A DNA stretch of 64,000 nt from Candidatus Tectimicrobiota bacterium (GCA_016190025.1 JACPRG010000121.1:1-64000), one strand, 5' to 3'. Shown: positions 24,381 to 33,753, numbered from the stretch's first letter. Translations and numbers: made by a program. The notes: generated from the sequence alone by a model not told the origin.

Positions 24381-24486
24381 CCATGACATTCAGAATCCAT
24401 TCACCCACGCAGCAGACGCCGTGATGCTCCCAGGGCCGGGAGGCTGGGGGCCTTGACGTGGCGGATGCATCTCGGAGTCCAGTCCT

Positions 24487-25113
24487 TTGAATCCTCCTGC
24501 CACCGAGCGGGTCATTGTCCTGGATCCCGATGAGAGGACGCACGCCCTCCTTGCGGAAGGCGCGAAAACGCTCGGGGTTTCCCTGCATCCGTGTGAGGAT
24601 GGCCTCGGTCCGGAAGACCTCAAGGGGCAACGGTATCTGCTGGCGTTCGCGGCCTTCCCCAACGACGTTTTCTTCCACCCGGCTCACCTCCAAAGCGGGA
24701 CCTCGCGCCTAGTGGTGATGGCCTCCGCCTCCACGAAGCGAAAGGCCGTGGAGGTCGTCGGCTCCGGGATTTTCGGGCTCCTGACGAAGCCCTTCCTGGC
24801 CGAAGAGGCGGGCGCGCTCATCCGGCGGGCGCTGGAGATCCAGCGGATGCAGCGGGAGCTGAACGGTCTGCGGTCGCTGGAGGACCTGTCCGACGCCCTG
24901 ATCGGCCGGCTGCGGCAGATGGTGCGCAAGGCCGACCCCTCCAAGAAGGGGGACCTGTTCGATTTCGTCATGCGGTGCATCGAGAAGTCCCTTCTGGAGA
25001 TGGTTCTCGGGGAAACCGCCGGAAATCAGATCCGAGCCGCCAACGTCCTGGGGATCAACCGGAACACCCTCCGCGCGAAGCTCAAAGACCTGGGCATCCA
25101 CCAGCGCCGCTAG
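24487..25113 (+). CDS. Pseudo-receiver plus Fis-type DNA-binding protein
   Basis: The 208-residue protein has an N-terminal CheY-like fold: ERVIVLDPDERTHALLAEG, VVMASAST and GLLTKPFLAEEAGALIRRAL. The third beta strand reads LLAFAAFP and lacks the phospho-acceptor Asp, so phosphorylation is unlikely. The C-terminus, LLEMVLGETAGNQIRAANVLGINRNTLRAKLKDLGI, is a Fis-family helix-turn-helix like that of NtrC. It lacks the AAA+ domain needed for sigma54 activation. The TTG start at 24487 is inferred from the frame, with GGAG 11 bases upstream. It may regulate the amino-sugar operon that follows, but that is only positional inference. Confidence 0.8.
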   Translation: MNPPATERVIVLDPDERTHALLAEGAKTLGVSLHPCEDGLGPEDLKGQRYLLAFAAFPNDVFFHPAHLQSGTSRLVVMASASTKRKAVEVVGSGIFGLLTKPFLAEEAGALIRRALEIQRMQRELNGLRSLEDLSDALIGRLRQMVRKADPSKKGDLFDFVMRCIEKSLLEMVLGETAGNQIRAANVLGINRNTLRAKLKDLGIHQRR

Positions 25114-25190
25114 TCCCTTTTGGCGGGCGTCGCCCCGGCCGAAAGCGGCCGTCCCTCTTCGCCGCCGGATGCGAGCGTCTCCAGATCCCG

Positions 25191-25220
25191 TTGCCCCTCG
25201 GCGGCGCCGGCCTATATAAT
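25191..25220 (+). promoter_or_regulatory. Sigma70-type promoter of the amino-sugar operon
   Basis: TTGCCC (25191-25196), 18 bases, then a perfect TATAAT (25215-25220). The start would be near 25227, leaving a leader of about 105 bases before the GlmU-like gene. No riboswitch or ribozyme fold is apparent in it. Confidence 0.6.
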
Positions 25221-25332
25221 CAGGCGTGGGATGGGCCGTCTCTTCGGTCCGGGAACCCGGCATCGCCGGTTTGCCGTCTGTCCTGTCGGCGATCTCCTCC
25301 GGCGGCGGGCGGCGGACCTGGGAGGTCCTGTC

Positions 25333-26541
25333 ATGAAGGCAATCATCCTGGCGGCGGGCGGCGACAACCTCCCCCCCTTCACCTCCTCGCGGCCCAAGCC
25401 CATGATCCACGCCAGCGGCCGGTACCTCCTGGAGTCCACCATCGAGCATCTCCGGACGGCCAGCGTGGTCGACCTGATCCTGGTGGTCGGCCACCAGAAG
25501 GAACGGATCGTCTCTTACTTCGGCAACGGGAGCCGCTTCGGGGTCCGGATCGCGTACGTGAGCCAGGAAGAAGAGCGCCTCGGGATCGGAAACGCCCTGT
25601 TGCAGGCGGAAGGACGCATCCACCCGGGGGAGAACTTCCTGCTGGTCTACGGGGACGTGGTGACGACCGGGAACATCTACCTGGAAACCCTGCAAAGCTT
25701 CAACTCCTTCAAGGCACCGGTGGCGGCCATCTGCCTGACGCCTTCGGCGGAGGCCTTCGGCAACGTGTATCTGGACGACGAGATGCGCATCACCCGGTTG
25801 GTGGAGAAGCCCATGCAGGTCGGCTCCGGCAATTACGTTTTGGCGGGCGTCTTCATCCTCCCGCACAGGTTCTTCGGGGGGCTCAACGCGGCCGGCGCGG
25901 ATATGGGGAAGGCCCTCTCCGACCTGATCGAGAGGGACGGGCTCCACTCCTGCATCTGGGAGCAGGACTGGGTGGACGTCAAGAACCCCTGGGACATCCT
26001 GCGGGCGAACCGGATGGTCATGGACACATGGCACGAGGCCGTGGTTTCCGACTCGGCGGAGCTTCGAGGCTGGGTCCACGTGAACGGCCCCGTCCGCATC
26101 GAGCCCGGGGTCAAGATCCTCTCGGGAACGGTCATCGAGGGCCCCTGCTATCTGGGAAGCGGCACGTTCGTGGGGAACAACGTTCTGATCCGCCCGTACA
26201 CCAGCATCGGGCCCCACTCGGTCATCGGGTACGGCGTCGAGCTGAAGAACTGCGTGCTGTTCGGCCCGACGAAGGTCGGCCGCCTCTCCTTCATCGGCGA
26301 CAGCGTGGTGGGCGAGGGGGCCAACATCGGGTCCGGCACGGTGACCGTCAACATCAATCTGGACGGAACGAACGTCCGGGCCGTGGTGAACGGAAAGACC
26401 ATAGAGACCGGCATGCCCAAACTGGGCTCGTTCATCGGGGACGGCGCCGCCATCGGAGCGGGCAACACCCTGTTGGCGGGGACGGTGATCCGCAGCGGAA
26501 GCATCATCGCCCATCACGGCACCGTCCCCCTGGAGGTCTAG
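25333..26541 (+). CDS. GlmU-like sugar-1-phosphate nucleotidyltransferase with left-handed beta-helix
   Basis: The 402-residue protein joins an N-terminal nucleotidyltransferase Rossmann domain (1-240) to a left-handed beta-helix with hexapeptide repeats (about 240-400), as in archaeal-type bifunctional GlmU. The phosphate loop, normally GxGxRLxPxT, is AAGGDNLPPFT here, so the catalytic Arg is replaced by Asn. PKPM and the metal-binding VYGDV and DVKNPWD remain. It may be weak or use another route. The beta-helix part (GVELKNCVLFGPTKVG, GANIGSGTVTVNINLDG) is well kept. The ATG at 25333 follows GGAGGTCCTGTC. It is followed after 4 bases by glmS, which supports UDP-GlcNAc-related synthesis. Confidence 0.85.
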   Translation: MKAIILAAGGDNLPPFTSSRPKPMIHASGRYLLESTIEHLRTASVVDLILVVGHQKERIVSYFGNGSRFGVRIAYVSQEEERLGIGNALLQAEGRIHPGENFLLVYGDVVTTGNIYLETLQSFNSFKAPVAAICLTPSAEAFGNVYLDDEMRITRLVEKPMQVGSGNYVLAGVFILPHRFFGGLNAAGADMGKALSDLIERDGLHSCIWEQDWVDVKNPWDILRANRMVMDTWHEAVVSDSAELRGWVHVNGPVRIEPGVKILSGTVIEGPCYLGSGTFVGNNVLIRPYTSIGPHSVIGYGVELKNCVLFGPTKVGRLSFIGDSVVGEGANIGSGTVTVNINLDGTNVRAVVNGKTIETGMPKLGSFIGDGAAIGAGNTLLAGTVIRSGSIIAHHGTVPLEV

Positions 26542-26545
26542 GCGG

Positions 26546-28366
26546 ATGTGCGGGATCTCCGGCGTGGCGGGCCACCGGGCCGTGGCCGCCGACCTGTTCC
26601 AGTGCATCCGGAATCTGGAGTACCGGGGCTACGACTCCTGCGGCGTGGCCCTGATCAACAACGGGAGGATCGAGATCCGGAAAAACGTCGGCACCGTCGA
26701 TGAGGTCAACGCCCTGGAGGGGCTGACGGAGGTCGGCGGGGACATCGGCATCGCCCACACCCGGTGGGCCACCCACGGGAAAGTCAGCAAGGAGAACACC
26801 CACCCGCACACCTGCTGCAAGGGGGAGATCGCCGTCGTCCACAACGGGATCATCGCCAATTACCGGGATCTGCGGGAGCGGCTGCAAGCGGGCGGCCACA
26901 TCTTCCGATCCGAAACCGACACCGAGGTGGTCGCTCACCTCATCGAAGAAAACCTGGACGCCGGCCTGCACCTGGAAGACGCCTTCCGGCGCGCCGTGCG
27001 GGAGCTCAAGGGGACGTTCGCCCTCGCCGTCATCGCCCTTCCGGAAAAAGACCGCATCCTGTGCGCCAAAAAGGAGAGCCCCCTCATCCTGGGCGTCGGC
27101 GAGAGCTGCAACTTCATCGGCTCAGATTTCAACGCCTTCATCGAGTTCACCAAACACGCCGTGGTCCTGGACGACGGGGAGATGGCCATCGTCACCCGCG
27201 ACGGCTTCACGGTGAAGGATTGCCTGACCGGCCGGACCGTCCGCAAAAACGTCATGGAGATCCAGTGGGACGCCGAGATGTCCAAGCGCGGCGGCTATCC
27301 CCACTACATGCTCAAGGAGATTTACGAGCAGCCCCGCACCGTCGAGCACGCCCTGGGCCTGGACCGCGCGGAGCTGAGCCGGCTGGCGGGCTGGATGGAG
27401 GAATCCGCGCGGACGTACCTGATCGGGACGGGCACGACCTACTACGTCAGCCTCACCGGCCAATACCTCTTCTCCAGGCTGGCGAACCGGTTCCTCCCGG
27501 CCGTGAGCAGCGACGAGTTCCGGGAGCTGGCCCAGGCGGACGGACGGACCTTGGTGCTGGTCTCCTCCCAGTCGGGCGAGACGTACGACACGCTCAGCGC
27601 CCTGCGCTTCGCCCGCGAGAAGGGCGCCCGAACGGCCGCCATCGTCAACGTCATGGGCTCCTCCATCGCGCGGCTGGCGGACTCCGTGATCGCCCAGGGG
27701 GCGGGCCCCGAGATCTGCGTGCTGAGCACCAAGGCCGCCCTCTCTCAGATGATCATCCTTCTGCTCATCGCCCTGGAGCTAGGCTGCCTCACGGGCCACC
27801 TCTCGGAGGGGGAGCGGGAGGCGTTGCGGGGCGAGGTCGCGCAGCTTCCGGGCCTCATCGAGACCATCCTCAACGAACGCTCGGGATTCATCCACACCGT
27901 CGCCCACCGGTGCCTGGAGCGCACCAACTGGCTCTACCTCGGCCGCGGGGTGTACTATGCCATCGCCATGGAGGCCGCCCTCAAGATGAAGGAGGTCACG
28001 TACCTCCACGCGGAGGGGATGCCCGCCGGTTTCCTGAAGCACGGGACCATCTCGCTCATCGACGACCGCATGGCCTCGATGGTCTTCATCCCGCCGCCCG
28101 CCGCCGGGGACCTGTACACCCTTTCGCTGAGCAGCGCCGAGGAGATCAAGGCCCGGGGGGGATACGTCCTGGGCGTCCACACCGAGGGCGACAGGGAAGC
28201 CGCCGCCATCTGTGACGAGACCATCGCCTTGCCCCGGGCGCCCCTGTTGGTGACGCCCTTCCTCCACCTCATCGCCGGCCAGCTCTTCGCCTACTTCACC
28301 GCCACGGGACTCAAGCGAAACATCGACCGACCCCGCTCCCTCGCCAAGTCCGTCACCGTCGCCTAG
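26546..28366 (+). CDS. glmS: Glucosamine-6-phosphate synthase
   Basis: The 606-residue enzyme has the processed N-terminal nucleophile Cys2 (MCGISGVAGH), glutaminase blocks YRGYDSCGVA, HTRWATHGK and HNGIIANY, then two SIS domains with SSQSGETYDTL and STKAALSQM. EAALKMKEVTYLHAEGM and the C-terminal RPRSLAKSVTVA complete it. It makes glucosamine-6-phosphate from fructose-6-phosphate and glutamine, the first committed step of amino-sugar synthesis. Length is normal. It lies 4 bases after the GlmU-like gene. The AEGMPAGFLKHGTISLI block is the same as in archaeal/bacterial GlmS. Confidence 0.95.
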   Translation: MCGISGVAGHRAVAADLFQCIRNLEYRGYDSCGVALINNGRIEIRKNVGTVDEVNALEGLTEVGGDIGIAHTRWATHGKVSKENTHPHTCCKGEIAVVHNGIIANYRDLRERLQAGGHIFRSETDTEVVAHLIEENLDAGLHLEDAFRRAVRELKGTFALAVIALPEKDRILCAKKESPLILGVGESCNFIGSDFNAFIEFTKHAVVLDDGEMAIVTRDGFTVKDCLTGRTVRKNVMEIQWDAEMSKRGGYPHYMLKEIYEQPRTVEHALGLDRAELSRLAGWMEESARTYLIGTGTTYYVSLTGQYLFSRLANRFLPAVSSDEFRELAQADGRTLVLVSSQSGETYDTLSALRFAREKGARTAAIVNVMGSSIARLADSVIAQGAGPEICVLSTKAALSQMIILLLIALELGCLTGHLSEGEREALRGEVAQLPGLIETILNERSGFIHTVAHRCLERTNWLYLGRGVYYAIAMEAALKMKEVTYLHAEGMPAGFLKHGTISLIDDRMASMVFIPPPAAGDLYTLSLSSAEEIKARGGYVLGVHTEGDREAAAICDETIALPRAPLLVTPFLHLIAGQLFAYFTATGLKRNIDRPRSLAKSVTVA

Positions 28367-28508
28367 GGGGACGCCGGGGGCTTTCCTCGACCGCCCCTTC
28401 GCTTCGCCCAGGGCTTCCGTTCGGGACACGCTTTTGCAAGACCGCGCCTCGCGACGACAGGGGATATACTGACGAACGGCGAGGGTGGACCCTCGCGGAG
28501 GAACGCAC

Positions 28509-30614
28509 GTGACCGCCAGACCCGACCGGCTTCAGGGAACCGACGGAATCCGGGGGGTGGTCGCCCCCGACGACGCGGAAAGCCGGAGCGATCCCGTGGG
28601 GGCGTTCTTGCGGACGGAGAAGCTGACGCCGTCTTTCGCCGAGCTGTACGCGAGAGCCTTCGCCGAGGAGGAGACGGCGCCGGGCGAGGAGGTGGTCGTA
28701 GGCTGGGACCCGCGGGACCGGGAGGGCGCGTTCACGGGGGCCGTCGTCCGGGGGGTCCGCCTGTCCGGCCGGAAACCCATCGTACTGGGGACGGTGCCGA
28801 CGCCCGCCCTCCCCCTGGCCATGATCCATCGCGGGACCAGGGCCGGGATTATGGTGACCGCCTCTCACAACCCGGAGAGCCAGAACGGCCTGAAGCTCTT
28901 CCTCGGCCCCCTGGCGACGAAGCTCTACCCGGCGGATGAAACCCGTCTGACCCGCCGGGTGTACGCCCTGGGCGACCGTCGGCCGGCCGCCTCCGCCGGG
29001 CCGAAGACGGAGCCCCTGGAGTGGGCGGCCGAGGCCCGGTCGCTGTTCGTGGAGTACACGTGCGATCCTTACAATTCCTGGCTTCCGGTCCCCGGCGGGC
29101 CGGAGGGGGGAGCCCGCGCGGGCCCTCTCGCCGACCTCCTCCTGGTGATCGACGCCTCGGGGGGCGGGCTGGCCGGGATCGCCCGGGAGGCGTTCCGGCG
29201 GCTGGGCGCCCGGGAGGTCGTCGAGGTGAACGGCCGGGGAGCCCCCGTGAACCGGGGAGGGGGAGTCGTCGAGCTGGAGCAGGTCCGGTGGGTGGGCCGC
29301 GACTGCGCGGGCGACGGAGGCAGAGACCTCTCCGGTCACGCGGGCGTGGCGGCGCTTCTGGATGCGGCCCGAGGCCGCCGCCAAGACCTCCTGGCCGGGA
29401 GGGCGTGGGCCGCGGCCGCCGTCTTCGACGGCGACGGGGACCGGTGCGTCCTTCTCGTGTACGATCCTTTCCGCGACGGACTGGCCGTCTTGGACGGAGA
29501 TCGGGTCGGGCTTCACCTGGCGCGGCACTTCGCCTCCTCGCATCCCGATGCGTACCGGGGCGCCCTGTACGTCAACACCGTGGACAGCGACCTGGCGGCC
29601 GGGGGGGCGGCGGCGCTTCTGGGGTTCCGGTCCGAGTGGACGGCCGTCGGAGACAAGTGGCTGCTCTGGCGGGCGGGGCTTTCGTGGGCGCGGGCGCTGG
29701 CCGAGGCCGAGGGGGGCTCCGGCAGCGAGCTGAAGGCGCTGGAGGCCGGAGAGGGCGACGCCCGCTCCCTCGGAGAGTTCTGCCGGGCCCTGAGCGGCGT
29801 GCCGCCCGCCCCTCTTTTCGCCCCGGGAAGGGTCCCTTTCGCCGTCGGGAGCGAGGCCTCAGGGCATCACGTGACGTTGGGACGGAGCGGAGAGACGTGC
29901 CCCTGCCCGGTCTTCGCGGGCAACGGCCTCAAGGCGGCCGTGAACGCCTTCGCGGCGATGCGCCGCCCGGCCCCAGGGAGAAGAAGTCCGCAGGAGTGGA
30001 TCGGCGCGGTTTGCCGTCCCTTCGAGGCCGGATACCGCCGGACGCTCTACGCCTTCTATACGGACCGCGCCCGTTTCACGCCGGGGACGGAGGCTTGGGA
30101 GAGGATGAACCGTCTTCTGCACGCGGCGTGCGAGGTGCGGTTCGGCCAGAGGTATCGGATGAGGCGGGTCCACGCCCCTGAAGACCCCGGCATGCTCTAC
30201 GTCGCCCTGGAGGACGGGGACGGCGTCCGGCGGGCGGGCGTCTTCGTCCGGAACTCCGGCACCGAGGAGCGGACCGGCGTCACGGCGCAAGGGGGAGCGG
30301 AGGACGCCGCGGCCCTCGATTTCGTGGCCGGGGAGGCGCTGAAGGCCCTGCTCCTGGACCTCAAGCGCGAAGGGCACCCCTATGGGTCCGCCGAGGCCGC
30401 CCTCCTGAGCCGGCTCCTTCGGGAGGCGATGTCTTTGGAGGAGGCCGGGGCCTGGATCGGAAAAGACGTGGAAGCCGCCCGCCTCCTGAAAGAGATGGAA
30501 CGCCAGGGCCTCATCCGACGAGAGGGGGGAAGGCTGGCGGCGACCGAGCTGGGCCGCTGGTACGGGAGGGAAATCTCGCTGAGGGGAAAAGCGGCGCACG
30601 GGAGGCCGGAATGA
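28509..30614 (+). CDS. Phosphohexomutase (GlmM/PMM-like), 701 residues with a winged-helix-like tail
   Basis: The protein has the full alpha-D-phosphohexomutase set: TASHNPESQNG with phosphoserine Ser119, the metal loop DGDGDRC (Asp307, 309, 311), the sugar loop GSEASGHHV and the phosphate loop RNSGTEERTG. It should convert glucosamine-6-phosphate to the 1-phosphate. At 701 residues it is about 250 longer than GlmM. Insertions lie between the domains, and the end (about 622-690: LLSRLLREAMSLEEAGAWI, then LLKEMERQGLIRREGGRL) looks like a winged helix. GTG at 28509 is chosen for GGAGGAACGCAC upstream. Its stop overlaps the next start as ATGA. Confidence 0.85.
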   Translation: MTARPDRLQGTDGIRGVVAPDDAESRSDPVGAFLRTEKLTPSFAELYARAFAEEETAPGEEVVVGWDPRDREGAFTGAVVRGVRLSGRKPIVLGTVPTPALPLAMIHRGTRAGIMVTASHNPESQNGLKLFLGPLATKLYPADETRLTRRVYALGDRRPAASAGPKTEPLEWAAEARSLFVEYTCDPYNSWLPVPGGPEGGARAGPLADLLLVIDASGGGLAGIAREAFRRLGAREVVEVNGRGAPVNRGGGVVELEQVRWVGRDCAGDGGRDLSGHAGVAALLDAARGRRQDLLAGRAWAAAAVFDGDGDRCVLLVYDPFRDGLAVLDGDRVGLHLARHFASSHPDAYRGALYVNTVDSDLAAGGAAALLGFRSEWTAVGDKWLLWRAGLSWARALAEAEGGSGSELKALEAGEGDARSLGEFCRALSGVPPAPLFAPGRVPFAVGSEASGHHVTLGRSGETCPCPVFAGNGLKAAVNAFAAMRRPAPGRRSPQEWIGAVCRPFEAGYRRTLYAFYTDRARFTPGTEAWERMNRLLHAACEVRFGQRYRMRRVHAPEDPGMLYVALEDGDGVRRAGVFVRNSGTEERTGVTAQGGAEDAAALDFVAGEALKALLLDLKREGHPYGSAEAALLSRLLREAMSLEEAGAWIGKDVEAARLLKEMERQGLIRREGGRLAATELGRWYGREISLRGKAAHGRPE

Positions 30615-31402
30615 TGGACGGGATGGAAACGCGGCGGGAGTTCTACTTCCCCGGGGATGAGGACCCCTGGGTCACGGGGCTTTTCCGGAGCGTCGGGCGG
30701 GTGTGGGAGGGGGTCCCGCGCATCGCCGCTCACATCGACGAAGTCCTCGCCGAAACGCGGAGCGCTTCCGGCGCGCCGCCCCCCGGCATCGCCGTGCACG
30801 CGGGGATGATCACCGTCGAGGCGCCGGTGAGACTAAAAGAGGACCTGTGCCTCCCCCGCCTGCGGATCCTCATCCGGTCCGGGGCGGCGCTGGAGCCCGG
30901 GGTCTTGATCAAGACGGGGGCCCTCATCGGGTCGGGGGCGGAGATCCGACAGGGCGCCTACCTCCGGGGGGAGGTGATCGTCGGGGAGGGAGCCATCGTG
31001 GGCCACGTCACCGAGGTCAAGAACTCCGTCTTCTTCAACGGGGCCGAGGCGGGGCACTTCGCCTACGTGGGCGACAGCCTCCTGGGACGGCGTGTGAATC
31101 TGGGAGCGGGGACGAAGCTGGCGAACCTCGAGCTGCGCACCCCGGAGCAGAAGGCGGGCCGCGTGAAATCCACCGTCGTCCTCGGCCGGGGCGAAGACCG
31201 GCTCGATACGGGCCTCCGCAAGCTGGGCGCCGTCCTGGGGGACGATGTGGAGATCGGCTGCAACGCGGTCACCTCGCCGGGGACTTTCGTGGGGCCCCGC
31301 ACCTGGATCTACTCGACCGCCACGGTTCGCAAGGGCTTCTATCCGGCCGATGCCATCGTCCGCCCCGAGGCGAGGGGGATGGATGTGATCCCCAGGACGT
31401 GA
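30611..31402 (+). CDS. Left-handed beta-helix acyltransferase/nucleotidyltransferase-like protein (GlmU C-terminal type)
   Basis: The 263-residue protein is mostly hexapeptide repeats: VLIKTGALIGSGAEIRQGAYLRGEVIVGEGAIVGHVTEVKNSVFF, GHFAYVGDSLLGRRVNLGAGTKLANL and DDVEIGCNAVTSPGTFVGP. These match the C-terminal domain of GlmU-like acetyltransferases. The N-terminal 75 residues are not a nucleotidyltransferase. It probably acetylates glucosamine-1-phosphate or a related sugar. The ATG at 30611 overlaps the preceding TGA (ATGA). Other Met codons at 30614 and 30623 are possible starts. With the GlmU-like protein upstream, the operon has two beta-helix proteins. Confidence 0.82.
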   Translation: MMDGMETRREFYFPGDEDPWVTGLFRSVGRVWEGVPRIAAHIDEVLAETRSASGAPPPGIAVHAGMITVEAPVRLKEDLCLPRLRILIRSGAALEPGVLIKTGALIGSGAEIRQGAYLRGEVIVGEGAIVGHVTEVKNSVFFNGAEAGHFAYVGDSLLGRRVNLGAGTKLANLELRTPEQKAGRVKSTVVLGRGEDRLDTGLRKLGAVLGDDVEIGCNAVTSPGTFVGPRTWIYSTATVRKGFYPADAIVRPEARGMDVIPRT

Positions 31403-31409
31403 GGCGCCC

Positions 31410-33659
31410 GTGAACCCTTACCTGGAAGACCTGACCCCCAGCCAGCGGGAAGCCGTCCTCCACCAGGGATCTCCCTTGCTGGTCCTGGCGGGGGCGGGTT
31501 CCGGAAAGACCCGCGTGGTCACCCGGCGGGTCGCCTACTGGATCGCCTCCGGCCTCGCCCGGCCGGAAGAGATCCTCGCCCTCACCTTCACCAACAAGGC
31601 GGCCGCAGAGATGCGCGAGCGGGCCCTTTGCCTCCTGGCCGGGAAGCGGGAGGAGGCAGGCGACGGGGCGGGCGGGAGAAGCCGCGAGCCCCTCGACTCC
31701 CCTCCGCAGTCCGGCCGGCTCCCCTGGATCGCCACGTTTCACTCCGCCTGCGCCCGCATCCTCCGGAGAGAAGGGCGGGCCGTGGGCCTTTCGCCCGGCT
31801 TCACCATCTACGACGACGCCGACAGCGCGGCGGCGGTCGCGGCCGTGGCCTCCGACCTGGGGATCAACCGGGAGATGTATCCGCCGCGCGCCCTCCTGGC
31901 GGCGATCCGAAGGGCCAAGAACCAGGGGCTCGGGCCGGAGGATTTCCAGGGGCTGGACTTCGGCCTGGACGCCAGGGCCCGGCAGGTCTATCCGGCCTAC
32001 CAGCGGCGGCTGCGCGAGTCGGACGCCGCCGATTTCGACGACCTGCTCCTGCTCACCCTGCGGCTCTTCGAAGACCGCCCCGACGTCCTCGCCGCCTGCC
32101 GCTCCCGCTTCCGCCACGTCCTGGTGGACGAGTACCAGGACACCAACGGCGCCCAGCACCGCCTGTTGAAGCTCCTGGCGGGGGACGGGGAGAACCTCTG
32201 CGTGGTGGGCGACGAGGACCAGAGCATCTACCGGTGGCGGGGGGCGGAGGTGGAGGGGATCCTCCAGTTCGAGCGGGAATACCCGGGGGCCCGGGTGATC
32301 CGGCTGGAGGAGAACTTCCGCTCCTCGGCCACCATCCTGCGCGGGGCCGCCGGGGTCATCGCCCGCAACCGCCGACGGCGCGCCAAATCCCTGGTCCCCA
32401 CCCGCGCCGCGGGGGAAAAGCTCACCCTGTACGTCGCCCGCGATGAAACCGCCGAGGCCGAATACGTCGCCTCCCAGATCCTGTCCCTCGCGAAAGGGGA
32501 AAGCCCCCGCGAGCGGCCGACGGCGGCGGTCTTCTTCCGGACCCACGCCCAGAGCCGCCCGTTCGAGGAGGTCTTCCGCCGCCGCCGGATCCCCCACCGG
32601 GTGGTGGCCGGGCTGCGCTTCTTCGACCGGAAGGAAGTGAAAGACCTCGTGACCTATCTCAAGGTCTTGGCCAACCCGAGGGCCGACGACGCGCTGCTGC
32701 GCATCCTCAACGCCCCCCCGCGGGGGATCGGCGAGGCCACGGTCTCCCGCCTGAAGGAGCAGGCGAAGGAAGCGGGGAAACCCCTCTGGGAAGCCATCGG
32801 GGAGGCGGGGGACACCTTCGGGGGCGCCGCGGCCAACCGGCTCGCGGCCTTTCGCGCCTTGATGGAGGGGCTCCGCCGGGAAGCCGATCGGCTGCCGGTC
32901 GCGGACCTGGTGCGAGGCGTCCTGGACCGGACGGGGTATGGTGAGTTCGGCAGGCAGGCGGGGCGGGAGGAGGTCCTGGAGGAGTTCCGGCGCTCCGTCG
33001 ATGAGTTTCAATCCCGCTGGATGGAGGCGAACGGCGAGGCGCCGGGACTGGGCGAGTACCTCCAGGAGACGGCCCTCCTCTCCGATGTGGACGCCCCAGG
33101 GGAGGAGACGGGCCAAGTCCTCCTGATGACGCTTCACGCCGCCAAGGGCCTCGAGTTCGAGACGGTCCTTCTGACGGGGGTGGAGGACGGCCTCATCCCT
33201 CACGGCCAGTCCCTGCGGGGGCCGGAGGGAGACGTGGAGGAAGAGCGCCGGCTGTTTTTCGTGGGCATGACGCGGGCCAAGGACCGCCTGTTTCTGACCC
33301 GCGCCCTCACCCGGACGCTGAACGGCCAGACGCGCTCGAACCCCGAATCCCTTTTCCTCGCCGAGATCCCGGAGGACGCCCTCGTCCGCGAGGGAGAAAG
33401 CGCCCTCCCGGACGCGACCCTCCCTTCGAAGCGGGCCCCGCGGGGTGCGGTCTTGAAGGAGACCACCGGACTTTCCAGCGGCCGACAGGATCATCGGGAC
33501 CCCTGGGCGGTGGGCGTCCGGGTCATCCACGAGCACTTCGGGCCTGGGACCATTGTGGACCGGAAAGGGTCGGGCGACGACCTCCAGGTGTCCGTCCGGT
33601 TCGCCGGGGGCACGAAGCGGCTGGTGGTCAGGTACGCGCCCTTGCGGCGGGCCGGGTGA
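31410..33659 (+). CDS. pcrA: PcrA/UvrD-type superfamily 1 DNA helicase
   Basis: The 749-residue helicase opens with MNPYLEDLTPSQREAVLHQG, Walker A LAGAGSGKT (26-34), LAFTNKAA-like motif Ia LTFTNKAAAEMRERA, motif II LVDEYQDTN, motif III GDEDQSIYRWRGA, motif IV EENFRS, motif V MTLHAAKGLEFETV and motif VI EERRLFFVGMTRAKDRL. It unwinds DNA 3'-5' in repair and replication restart. The C-terminus ends in a Tudor-like VGVRVIHEHFGPGTIVDRKG block as in PcrA. GTG at 31410 lies 7 bases after the previous stop, with TGAGGCGC before it. It is the last gene of the run. Confidence 0.95.
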   Translation: MNPYLEDLTPSQREAVLHQGSPLLVLAGAGSGKTRVVTRRVAYWIASGLARPEEILALTFTNKAAAEMRERALCLLAGKREEAGDGAGGRSREPLDSPPQSGRLPWIATFHSACARILRREGRAVGLSPGFTIYDDADSAAAVAAVASDLGINREMYPPRALLAAIRRAKNQGLGPEDFQGLDFGLDARARQVYPAYQRRLRESDAADFDDLLLLTLRLFEDRPDVLAACRSRFRHVLVDEYQDTNGAQHRLLKLLAGDGENLCVVGDEDQSIYRWRGAEVEGILQFEREYPGARVIRLEENFRSSATILRGAAGVIARNRRRRAKSLVPTRAAGEKLTLYVARDETAEAEYVASQILSLAKGESPRERPTAAVFFRTHAQSRPFEEVFRRRRIPHRVVAGLRFFDRKEVKDLVTYLKVLANPRADDALLRILNAPPRGIGEATVSRLKEQAKEAGKPLWEAIGEAGDTFGGAAANRLAAFRALMEGLRREADRLPVADLVRGVLDRTGYGEFGRQAGREEVLEEFRRSVDEFQSRWMEANGEAPGLGEYLQETALLSDVDAPGEETGQVLLMTLHAAKGLEFETVLLTGVEDGLIPHGQSLRGPEGDVEEERRLFFVGMTRAKDRLFLTRALTRTLNGQTRSNPESLFLAEIPEDALVREGESALPDATLPSKRAPRGAVLKETTGLSSGRQDHRDPWAVGVRVIHEHFGPGTIVDRKGSGDDLQVSVRFAGGTKRLVVRYAPLRRAG

Positions 33660-33753
33660 TCCCGCCCGACGCCGCCCCGCGGGGAGGGGCTGGCCACGAG
33701 GCCGTCCGTCCGCTACATTATTGGGAGACGCCCTCTCCAGGAAAGGACGGAGG

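Noticed and set aside
28434..28470. TTGCAA and TATACT before the phosphohexomutase gene as a promoter.
   Set aside because: The spacer is 25 bases, too long for sigma70. The TATACT alone is not enough.
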